From Calocera cornea HHB12733 (Eukaryota > Basidiomycota > Dacrymycetes > Dacrymycetales > Dacrymycetaceae), in the NCBI GenBank assembly GCA_001632435.1, contig KV424169.1, positions 1-25,157 of the forward strand: a DNA stretch of 25,157 nucleotides. The letters are read 5' to 3'. Positions 17,834-25,157 of the stretch are shown here, in pieces; the first letter of the stretch is position 1; each line of letters begins with the position of its first letter. The notes under the pieces are model-generated. The model was given only the letters and a program-made list of their open reading frames with translations. It ran no database searches and was not told the origin of the DNA. The translations under genes were made by a program, and so were the position numbers.

Positions 17834-18763
17834 ATGTCTCTTTTGCGGGAAGCGTTGTTCAACAAGCAGCGGCCTGTGCAGCAGCTGGAGCCTACAGAGC
17901 CGAAGGTGATTGGCGCCGGGCTCGGGCGGACGGGTATGCCGTCGCTGTTCGGCGTTCTCTGCAGTTCAATCATGCGTGTTTGACTGAGCGTCGAGCAGGT
18001 ATGAAGCGATGCAGATCATCGGATTTGCGCCGTGCCATCATATGCTCACACTCGCGGGGGATACCCCGCGCCGCTGCATTGCGTTCGAGCCGGCGTATGC
18101 CGGTGGGTGAAGCATCGTTCACTTATGTCCCTTTTCTCATGCGCATAAACGTCAGGCGCGCCGACAGACTGGCACAAACTCATGGACGGCTACATCTGCA
18201 CCATCGGCAATCCCACGGCGGACTTCGTGCCAGAGCTGATCGAGGCGTATCCGAACGCGCTGGTCATCCTCAGCGTGCGCGACAGCCCGGAGGCATGGTG
18301 GAACTCAGTTAGCGGGACGATCCGACTCGTCATGTCCGTGCCGTTCGGGATACTCGTCTTCCCTGTAACACCGGGACGACATGCCTGGCACGTCGTTCGA
18401 TCTATCAGGAGACATTGGTTGCGGACGTGGGATCTGGACGAGCTCGGGCCAGAGGTTTACACCCGACACAACGCCATGATTCGGGAGCTGGTTACACCCG
18501 AGAAGCTGCTCGAGTTCAACGTCAAGCAAGGTTGGGCACCTCTCTGCCAGTTCTTGGGTGTTCCCATACCCGGGGTCCCCTTTCCACATGCGAACGAGAG
18601 GGAAGAGATGAAGAAGAACTTGCGCCTGGCCATCATGGTGGGCGCGCTGGCGTGGGTGTTGATACTTGGCTCAACGGGGGTGGGGATTTGGGCCATTGTA
18701 TATTTGAGGCTATGGAGATATCTCACAGTAAATAAGCTTCCATGGGGATGGGGTGGGTTATGA
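17834..18763 (+). CDS. Sulfotransferase-like protein A, C-terminal membrane anchor
   Basis: Exons 17834-17946, 17999-18102 and 18156-18763 give 274 aa; introns of 52 and 53 nt sit in the same phases (2 and 1) as in the related genes. Markers: VIGAGLGRTGMPSL (25-38, nucleotide-binding loop), MQIIGFAPCHHML, PTADFVPELIEAYPNALVIL, SVRDSPEAWW (112-121), EVYTRHNAMIREL, EFNVKQGWAPLCQFL (192-206), GVPFPHANE, and a hydrophobic stretch at about 230-256 that would anchor it by its C-terminus. It belongs to the same P-loop family as the other sulfotransferases here but is more diverged from B/B' than they are from each other. Its 3' half was copied to the right (relic A'). Substrate unknown. Confidence 0.85.
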
Positions 18764-19040
18764 AGCATCGAGACAAATGCAAAGCTCGATCTTCCGAGAG
18801 GTCCCAGGAATTCGTTCCTCACATTCCGAGTCTCATCTTCTGAGAAGTGCCTCGGCGTGACCGCAGATCATGTCGATCATGAACGGCCGGCTAGCAACTA
18901 GGCACAAGCAACAATGTCTTGTCTCGGCTCACAACTATGTACTTAATCTAGTCGACAGCTAGGTGGACCTCTGCTCGACTCCTGGCCCGAAGCTCACCCG
19001 ACAATATCATTCCCCTTGTTACTTGCTCGCGTTGCCCTCA

Positions 19041-19928
19041 ATGGGCAAGTATTTCACCTGGCCATTTGAAGAGTTTCTCTTGCAGAGTGATACACTGGAT
19101 CCGGCCGTGACCGAGCTGCAAGCGCTTGGTGCGGGACTTCCGAGGACGGGAACTGCTTCATTGGGCGAGCCGCACCGTCTTTACCGCAGAAGTTGCGCTC
19201 AATTGGCGCACAGGCATGCAGCGCTCACTATCCTTGGGTTTGGTCCATGTCACCATGGCTCAACATTGCCGAGCACGCCGGGACGGTCCCTAATGTACAT
19301 TCACACCGTGGGGAGTGTGTCACGTTCTCTGTTCAAGTGGTTCAATCTGCTGAACATTATTAGAACCAGATGCCAATTACCGAGATCTGATGCGTGGTTA
19401 TCGATCGACCGTCGACATGCCGAACTGCTGGCTTGTTCCCGAACTCCTTTCGGCATCCCCAAGGCAAAGGTCATATTGTCTCTGCGTGACTCTCCCGACG
19501 CGTGGTGGAAATCTTTCGAAAACACACTCGGGCGCATGCAAACCTTGTCGTTCCTCCTCACCACGCTGCCTCTTCCCTCCATACGGCTGTTGATAAGGAC
19601 GGGTTATACATTCGGGCAACATCGACTGGACAAGCTATATGGAGGGCCGCTTGATCCAGACGGATACAACCGACACAACGACTGGGTACGGAGCGTTGTG
19701 CCGCGTGAGGAACTACTGGAGTTCAACGTCAAAGAGGGGTGGGAGCCGTTGTGCAAGTTCTTGGATGTCCCGGTACCGCACATTCCGTTTCCTCACACCA
19801 ACGACACCGCGGCAGTCAGCATGCACCTCAAGAAGGCGAGGGCTCTGGGGCTGGTGTCGTGGGCGGCCATCTTTGGGTGTGCTGGAGCAACATGGTATTG
19901 GTACAGAATCGGAGGTTTCTTCGGATGA
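19041..19928 (+). pseudogene. Sulfotransferase-like copy B, decayed but with an open frame
   Basis: It aligns along its length with intact B' (20604-21525). The expected start is the ATG at 19041 (MGKYFTWPFEEFLL), although the frame is open back to 18963. Two lesions are visible. The first intron (19163-19213, 51 nt) has GG instead of the GT donor seen in B'. One base is missing near 19456 relative to B' (GGCATCCCC against GTCATTCCCC). If the second intron (19315-19363, 49 nt) is spliced, the frame breaks and stops at 19593. If both introns are retained, the 51 nt are in frame and the 49 nt exactly offset the lost base, so 295 codons stay open. The readthrough product loses the RGYRSTVD segment but keeps SLRDSPDAWW, EFNVKEGWEPLCKFL and the C-terminal hydrophobic segment. 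I call it a probable pseudogene; an intron-retained protein is possible. Confidence 0.7.
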
Positions 19929-20039
19929 TTAGAGTGCCCACATTGCTATAAGAGGGGGATAAGTTGTAGAGAAGCATGACTGGAATTCTCAGTTCGGGAT
20001 GCGATGTCAGTGCAATTTCGGATATGTGTCCTCCATGTA

Positions 20040-20390
20040 CGACATGCATGACGCCTCGGGTCGTCGTTCGGTTTGTCAGGAGACATTGACTGCAGATGCA
20101 CGGGCTAGACGAGCACGGGCTACAGTAGAGCTGTGCACCCGACACTGAACGCCATGATCCGGGAGCCCGAGAAGTCGCCGGGGTTTAACATCAAACAAGA
20201 TTGGGCGCCTCTGCCATTTCATGAGTGTTCGATGCCCGAGGTCCCCTTCCCCCTTGTGAACGACAGAGAGAAGATAAGACGATCTTACGCGTGTAGATAA
20301 GCATCCGTGGGGATCGGGTGCGTTACGAAGCCATCGACTCAATGCAAAACTCGATCTTCCGGGAGGACTCAAGAACTCGTTCCTGAGCTT
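20040..20390 (+). pseudogene. Relic A' of sulfotransferase A (3' half only)
   Basis: This stretch matches about 18365-18815, the 3' half of gene A and its downstream flank. Shared landmarks are CAGGAGACATTG, ACCCGACAC, AACGCCATGAT, GTTCAACGTCAAGCAAG-like sequence, GGTCCCCTTTCC-like sequence and CAAACTCGATCTTCCG-like sequence. Several indels and an in-frame stop remove any coding potential, and the 5' half with the nucleotide-binding loop is absent. It begins just after the end of copy B, which marks the junction of a tandem segmental duplication. Confidence 0.75.
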
Positions 20391-20603
20391 CTGAGCTTCT
20401 GCGACGTCCTTCGGCACGTCCGCAGACCATAGCGACCCACCATCGAGGGACCAGCAACGATATCTCGTCTCAGGTCACAACAATATACTTAAACCAGTGC
20501 ATGGCTAGGAAGAACTCTGTGCGACTTATTTCCTGGTGACCTGCCTCACGCCCTTCCCAAGATCGTCCGGACCACATTAGTTTGATTGTTCGCGCAGCTT
20601 TCA
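20391..20603. other. Upstream region of B', duplicated from upstream of B
   Basis: It corresponds to 18816-19040. Both hold a run resembling GACCGCAGA/GTCCGCAGACCAT, then CAGCAACGATATCTCGTCTC-like sequence, an AATATACTTAAA-like A/T-rich box (about 20483-20494), and the leader before MGKYFTWP. The core promoter was therefore copied along with the gene. Confidence 0.6.
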
Positions 20604-21525
20604 ATGGGCAAGTATTTTACCTGGCCGTTTGAAGAGTTCCTCTTGCAGAGCGATACACTGGATGCATCCATGACGGAGCTGCAGGTTCTGGGTGCGGGAC
20701 TTCCGAGGACGGGAACTGCCTCATTGTACGTCTCGCGCGATCCTTACGGCAGTAGTTGACCGCACTTGGCGTCCAGGCATGCAGCGCTCACCATCCTTGG
20801 GTTTGGACCTTGTCACCATGGCTCAACATTGCTCAGCACCCCAGGACGGTCTCTCCAGTATATTCATACCGTAGGAAGTGTGTAATGTTGTCTTCCAACG
20901 TAGGAATGTAGACTGGACAGGATTAGAACCAGATGCCGACTACCGCGTTCTGATGCGTGGATATCGATCGACGGTAGACCTGCCGAACTGCTGGCTTGTC
21001 CCTGAGCTACTTTTGTCATTCCCCAAGGCAAAGGTCGTCTTGTCCCTGCGCGACTCTCCTGACGCGTGGTGGAAGTCGTTCCAAAACACACTCGGTCGCA
21101 TCCAGAACGTGTCATTCCTCATCGCCACCCTACCGCTGGGCACCATGTACCTCTTGATACTTATGTGTTATACGCTCGGGAAGTATCGATTGGGCACGCT
21201 ATTTGGGGGTCCGCTCAATCGAGCAGGATACGACCGGCACAACGACTGGGTGCGGAGCATTGTACCACAGGAGAAACTACTGGAGTTCAACGTCAAAGAG
21301 GGATGGGCACCTTTGTGCAAGTTCTTGGAGGTCCCAGTACCGGACATTCCATTTCCCCACACCAACGACACTGCGGCAACCAACACGCACATCACGAAGG
21401 CGATGACTTTTGGGCTGGCGTTATGGGTGGCGATCTTTATTTGCGTTGGAGGCATATGGTATTGGTCCAAAGTCGGAGGTTGGGAATGGGCACTTCGGAT
21501 GGTTAGAGAAGGCATACTGCTATGA
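20604..21525 (+). CDS. Sulfotransferase-like protein B', C-terminal membrane anchor
   Basis: Exons 20604-20725, 20777-20877 and 20927-21525 give 273 aa; introns are 51 nt (GTACGT donor, phase 2) and 49 nt (GTGTGT donor, phase 1). Exon 1 and 2 lengths equal those of the minus-strand copy at 12862-13754. Markers: LGAGLPRTGTASL (nucleotide-binding loop), ALTILGFGPCHHGSTLLSTP, DYRVLMRGYRSTVDLPNCW, VVLSLRDSPDAWWKS, YDRHNDWVRSIVP, EFNVKEGWAPLCKFLEVP, DIPFPHTNDT, and a hydrophobic C-terminal segment (GLALWVAIFICVGGIWYW). This is the intact version of B and probably the functional one. Substrate unknown. Confidence 0.87.
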
Positions 21526-21856
21526 GCGGGGCATGTGATACCGAAAGGAAGCATGACTGGAATTCTCAGTTCGGCAGAAGTACATCAGTAAAAAACAACC
21601 TTGTCTATTGTGGCTATGTAGCCTATATAGGGGTCCTAGCGCCCATGGCAATCCTGCCTTTATATAGCATTATGTCCTGTACTTTATGCACTTTGACAAA
21701 CTCCCAATTCCATAAGATTTAGGCAGCAGAACTGCCAAACACATGTCAGCTACATGCTTGAACATGTTTGGAGAAAGCAGGACCATTGTAGACGGCAAAA
21801 TCATGCTTGAAACAGTTTATCGATAGCATCCATAGCACTCATAGGGACCCCTGCTA
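21526..21856. other. Intergenic, AT-richer, left flank of transposon
   Basis: The first 50 bp contain GAAGCATGACTGGAATTCTC, also found just after copy B (19973-19992), marking the right edge of the duplicated block. The remainder (to 21856) is AT-richer than its surroundings, with no gene seen; it ends in the TA target site of the Tc1 element. Confidence 0.5.
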
Positions 21857-21884
21857 CAGTGACGCTCTGTAGTATTAGACCCTT
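21857..21884. repeat. Left terminal inverted repeat of Tc1 element
   Basis: 28 bp, perfect inverted match to 23171-23198. Confidence 0.92.
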
Positions 21885-21976
21885 ATGGCCTGGCATCGCC
21901 CAATTTTCGTCGTAATCCCTGTCCCTCTGTTTATGTCGTCAATTACTCTTGAATCCACATTATATCTTGCTTTCAA

Positions 21977-23044
21977 ATGCACCTCAGAAGCGGCCCACCT
22001 CTCAGAGATATCACCAATGAGAGAAAGAAGGTTGTGATGGTCAGCCCTGGCAAGAGAGCAGTAATGCTGTATGCTCGCTCCCGAGGCGACACATGGCAAG
22101 AAATCGCCGACTACACACATTGCAGCATTTCTGCACTCCAGTACAACATGAGAAAGCTTGAAGTGGGCATGGATATCAAAGAGCCTATCCACCAATCTGA
22201 CCATCCATGTGTAATCTCTCCAGAGCAATTAGCTGAAGCTGTACGACAAATCGACGGTGATGACCTCCTGGATGGTGCGCAAGTCAAGCAACTCATCCTC
22301 CCACATGCTGGAGCATCTACCATTCGGCGGATATTGAGAAGAGAGGGACTAGGGGGTTATATGGCAAGAAAGAAGCCACTTCTATTGCCTGAAAAGGCAG
22401 TGGAGCACTTTGAGTGGGCAACGGAGTGGGGCAACATGAGTCTGGCAGACTGGAAGCAGGTGACTTTCTCCGATGAGTCTGCCATCAGTGTCTGGGGCTC
22501 TTATGGGCAAAAATGGGTCAGGAGAAGGGTGGGGGAGGTGCTCAAGAGGGGAAAGATCATCCCTGCAGTCAAGCATCCCCAGAAAGTGATGGTGTACGGC
22601 TCCATCTCTTGGTACGGTCCTGGATATCTTCATTGCATCCCCGGCAACCTCAATTCACTCAAATATATTGATACTGTCAAGGATGCATACCTCAGGAGCC
22701 TTACCAAGTGGTCATTACACCCAAGAGACCTCATTTATCAGCATGATAATGATGCAAAATCCAAGTCTCCACCAGTCATGCGATATTTGGACAAGCACAA
22801 GATCTTCCTCATGGGTTGGCCGGCATATTCTGCAGATTTGAACATCATTGAGCACTGTTGGACTTATGTCAAGATCAGGCTAAGGCAGAACCACCCCTTT
22901 GCAAGCACACCAGACAAGATTTGGGACACCGTGCAGGAAGAATGGGCCAAAATTCCTCTTTCATTCATCCGGACCTTATACATGTCCATGGAACGTCAAG
23001 TTGAGGCAGTTCACAGAGCAAAGGGCTGGCAGACCGATTACTAG
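21977..23044 (+). CDS. Tc1/mariner transposase, DD34E type
   Basis: 355 aa, intronless, no stop or frameshift. It would cut and paste the element by binding the terminal repeats and inserting at TA. The N-terminus (about 23-60, SPGKRAVMLYARSRGDTWQE onward) reads as a helix-turn-helix, and a second DNA-binding segment around 80-130 contains ASTIRRILRREGL. The catalytic DDE domain shows Asp166 (VTFSDESAISVWG), Asp257 (IYQHDND) and Glu292 (WPAYSADLNIIEHCW), with exactly 34 residues between the second and third, hence DD34E. MVYGSISWYGPG (205-216) is the usual G-rich strand between them. All key residues are present, so the protein is probably active. Confidence 0.93.
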   Translation: MHLRSGPPLRDITNERKKVVMVSPGKRAVMLYARSRGDTWQEIADYTHCSISALQYNMRKLEVGMDIKEPIHQSDHPCVISPEQLAEAVRQIDGDDLLDGAQVKQLILPHAGASTIRRILRREGLGGYMARKKPLLLPEKAVEHFEWATEWGNMSLADWKQVTFSDESAISVWGSYGQKWVRRRVGEVLKRGKIIPAVKHPQKVMVYGSISWYGPGYLHCIPGNLNSLKYIDTVKDAYLRSLTKWSLHPRDLIYQHDNDAKSKSPPVMRYLDKHKIFLMGWPAYSADLNIIEHCWTYVKIRLRQNHPFASTPDKIWDTVQEEWAKIPLSFIRTLYMSMERQVEAVHRAKGWQTDY

Positions 23045-23170
23045 TTCCCACATTGTATCACTTTCATTGTTTATAATTGATGAGCTGAAGTTAAGTACGA
23101 TGTTATGCTGCTATGGAGGTGACAAGGTTGGGAGCCAGCCATAACGATGCAGCTCGTGATGCGATTCAGC

Positions 23171-23198
23171 AAGGGTCTAATACTACAGAGCGTCACTG
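23171..23198. repeat. Right terminal inverted repeat of Tc1 element
   Basis: 28 bp, perfect inverted match to 21857-21884, followed by TA at 23199-23200. Confidence 0.92.
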
Positions 23199-23249
23199 TA
23201 TCAGGGTCCTGCGGTTTTTACAGATGTATGTTTGAGTGAAGACCCTTTT

Positions 23250-23335
23250 GACAGTATGGAGTAATGGTGGAACTCGGTCAGCGAGATGACCCAGCTTGTG
23301 ATGCCAGTGCCATTTGAGAAGCTTGTCTCTGCCAT
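23250..23335 (+). pseudogene. Relic fragment of a third sulfotransferase A copy (part 1)
   Basis: ATGGTGGAACTCGGTCAGCG and the following GATGACCCAGCTTGTGATG...GTGCCATTTGAG match gene A at about 18295-18350 (region just after SVRDSPEAWW). No frame is preserved. It is followed by about 970 bp of unrelated sequence before the match resumes at 24305. Confidence 0.6.
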
Positions 23336-24304
23336 AGTGTTGTGTACTGCTCCGTAGTGTTTTCAACTCTCTTTGAGACATTCACATGGTATGTATCAAT
23401 ACTTACATAGTCTGGGACTAGCTTGTGTTGGATGATTCAGAGTTGCCAGATGTGTTGTATCTGCTGGAGGATCTCTTGGTTTGATGGATCGGCTCTGGCC
23501 TTGAAAGGCAACATTCTCTCACAGCCGTTAATACACCGTTTACACTTTTTTCTTATATATAGACTACGTCTGCGGCATAGGTAGTGATTGAGAAGCCCCC
23601 GTTCATGCGTCTCCCAGTCTGTTTATCATCCCGTTCACGTCTTTTGACCTCGCTGTATCCTCCCTGCCGTTCCCTTCTTGACACCTTTGGTATCCGCAAT
23701 ATCTAGGGTATCATACCCTTTGGTATTGAGCTAGCCATTGGTGTTGAGACCACTGTCATTGCTGTCATCCCTGCCGGTACCGTTACCAACACCATCCGCG
23801 CAAGGATCACATATGTGATCACAGCTACTGTCGCCATATCCATATCCTGTACCAACCGCCTTATGGAAGCCATCACACAGTTGGCCGTAGCAGTATAGTG
23901 GTGATTCTCATTACTAGCTACCGAGCTCTATCTGGTCTTGTACTACCGAGGCCACCAGTATTCCTATTGGACTCATTCCTTCAGATTTGTCAGGTATCAA
24001 TCAGTTGTCCAGCTTGGCTTGGCTTGGCTTTGGCTCATTAGTCAGCAACTTGGCTTGGCTCAGCAACATTATTTTGCCTGAGCTGGAGCCGAGCCATTTG
24101 AGCAACTTGGCTTGCAGAGCCGGCTCAGGTTGACTCTACACCAACTTGAGTTGGCTTTTCTCATCATTTTACTGGACCTGGAGCTGAGAACGGCTTCGGC
24201 TTGGCTCCAAGCGGCTTTGGTTTGGCTCCCTCCCGGCTTGGCTCAACTTCAAGTCAACTCGGAGCCTGAGCCTGGACAACACTACTCTGCCGTGCCACTG
24301 GGAC
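23336..24304. other. Foreign or rearranged insert between relic parts, no gene
   Basis: No ORF of note is present. It includes a TATATATAG string at about 23557, a perfect 16 bp palindrome GATCACATATGTGATC at 23805-23820, a stretch rich in short GGTATTG/ACCGTTACC-like inverted words (about 23700-23800), and the GGCTTGGCTC repeat zone. I could not identify terminal repeats that would make it a named element. Confidence 0.35.
24015..24275. repeat. Degenerate GGCTTGGCTC-type minisatellite
   Basis: Repeated TTGGCTTGGCT and CGGCTTGGCTC words, with some complementary GAGCCGAGCC/GAGCTGAG copies, occur irregularly over about 260 bp. This fits a decayed low-complexity repeat, not a coding region. Confidence 0.6.
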
Positions 24305-24530
24305 AACATGGCTGGCAAGTCATTTGGCCTGGCAGGAGACGCATACACATGGGCAGGACAGCTCAGCCTGCCAGAGGTTTACACCAACACTGAACTGCAT
24401 GATCCAGGAGCTGGTTCTATCCGAGAAGTTGCTGGGGTTCAGGCTTGGGAGCCTCTCTTGACGGTGATCAAGATACCCAGGTCCCCTTCCTGGAGGCAAG
24501 TGGGTTACAAGACCTGCGTATGAGAAACAC
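24305..24530 (+). pseudogene. Relic fragment of a third sulfotransferase A copy (part 2)
   Basis: It matches gene A from about 18380 to 18600. Landmarks are ACATGGCTGGCA, AGGAGACGCATAC, CCAGAGGTTTACACC, AGGAGCTGGTT, CCGAGAAGTTGCTGGGGTTCA and CAGGTCCCCTTCC. Stops and indels abolish the frame. Together with 23250-23335 it is the third, most decayed copy of the A module. Confidence 0.7.
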
Positions 24531-24581
24531 TCTTAGGGGTCCTCCATGCAGATCACCTCACCATGCGGATCACTCACACAG

Positions 24582-24619
24582 CCACATGTACTTGTTGCTT
24601 CCACATGTACTTGTTGCTT
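24582..24619. repeat. 19 bp perfect tandem repeat x2
   Basis: CCACATGTACTTGTTGCTT is present twice head to tail (24582-24600 and 24601-24619). Confidence 0.85.
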
Positions 24620-25157
24620 TGTGCATGCAAGTTCTCTGTCAATACAATGCCTATGTAGTCCAGAAAAGACAAGGGCTTTGGGGGGAGCTGTCAGGGCACC
24701 ACAACAATATCAAAGTCTATCCTGCTATTCCAGACTCTGTGTGAGGGCACACTATAACCCCACAAGGCCACCACATGTAGACAGAGATCAGAGTCAAGCA
24801 GAGAGGTGTCAAAGAGGCGATTGTCAGGGGACGCCCCATTTTGCCAGGCACAATAGATCAAGACGCTGAGGCAAGGGAGATCACTGACCCTCAGGACCTC
24901 AAGGCAGAAATTGCCATGGACGAGTGGCGATGGGACCAGGCGACACTCAGGCATCATAGGTCGGCAGAGGCAACACAAAGGTGCTCCATTTCCCAAATGG
25001 AGAGGGCTTGTAAGTGGGGATCACAGGTTACCCTTGGACAGCAGGTGAAGGAGGCAATGGGGAAGCGGCCCTGAACAACTGTACAGTCAGCCACAGGATT
25101 TGCTTCCTTTTCCCCTAGTATATATATACCCCTAGCTAGACCCTTGTACCCCTCAGA
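24620..25157. other. Possible edge of an LTR-type element or unassigned ORF
   Basis: A 77-codon plus-strand frame (24841-25074) reads PGTIDQDAEAREITDPQDLK and continues charged and helical to a stop. It is followed within 40 bp by a block with a TATATATATA box (about 25119-25128) and a CCCCTAGCTAGACCCTTGTACCCCT-like run, which looks like the promoter part of a fungal LTR. The window ends before this can be tested, so neither the ORF nor the LTR is assigned. Confidence 0.3.

Larger units (their letters stand above)
21857..23198 (+). mobile_element. Complete Tc1/mariner element, 1342 bp
   Basis: Perfect 28 bp terminal inverted repeats lie at 21857-21884 and 23171-23198, each starting CAGTGACGCTCTGTAG from the outside and flanked by the expected TA target duplication (21855-21856 and 23199-23200). 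A single transposase ORF fills the interior. Identical repeats and an undamaged ORF suggest recent insertion. Weak outward similarity beyond the TA (GGACCC..TG on both sides) leaves a small chance that the true ends lie a few bases farther out. Confidence 0.9.

Noticed and set aside
18963..19040. 26 extra N-terminal codons before copy B
   Set aside because: The matching region before B' has no such open frame, and both copies share MGKYFTWPFEEFLL as the natural start.
24015..24275. GGCTTGGCTC zone as a CRISPR-like or regulatory array
   Set aside because: Units vary in length and spacing and the host is a eukaryote; it is a decayed low-complexity repeat.
1..25157. tRNA or rRNA genes
   Set aside because: No cloverleaf with plausible A and B boxes and no rRNA-like stretch was noticed on either strand; a dedicated scan was not possible.

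Overview
The window looks like nuclear DNA of an agaricomycete (mushroom-forming) basidiomycete. The signs are GC-rich genes with many 46-63 nt GT-AG introns, housekeeping genes typical of the group (class II fructose-bisphosphate aldolase, succinate dehydrogenase anchor subunit, a SUR7/PalI-type membrane protein), a basidiomycete-style beta-sandwich ectodomain gene, and an intact Tc1/mariner transposon. I cannot name the species.

Layout, left to right. 1-816: an unrecognised three-exon gene (-), inside a 1.5 kb stretch saturated with the short motif GCGTTA(TC). 1686-2217: the 3' part of an ectodomain-type gene with no membrane segment. 2824-9449: six tandem, same-strand, intronless paralogs of a small protein family I do not recognise (148-224 aa). 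A seventh, inverted copy lies at 11775-12368, beyond a SUR7/PalI-family gene (10051-10683). All seven share a ~115 aa core whose strand/helix pattern resembles a pleckstrin-homology-like fold. Five of the seven have a clear TATA box 54-84 bp before the ATG. 12862-13754: a membrane-anchored P-loop sulfotransferase-like gene (-). 14489-15256 (SDH4, -) and 15844-17250 (FBA1, +) are a divergent housekeeping pair.

17834-24530 is a second expanding family. Sulfotransferase A (17834-18763, intact) and B (19041-19928, decayed) are followed by a tandem duplication of the block 'A 3' half + B', giving relic A' (about 20040-20370) and intact B' (20604-21525). A third, heavily decayed A relic is split around about 1 kb of foreign sequence (23250-23335 and 24305-24530). 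A 1342 bp Tc1/mariner element with perfect 28 bp inverted repeats and an uninterrupted DD34E transposase sits at 21857-23198. The right edge carries degenerate GGCTTGGCTC-type repeats and possibly the edge of an LTR element.

The region is therefore a conserved housekeeping core (PalI, SDH4, FBA1) flanked by two lineage-expanded families, with duplication, decay and transposon insertion on the right. The tandem PH-like family is the best candidate for something undescribed. Its function cannot be read from sequence alone.
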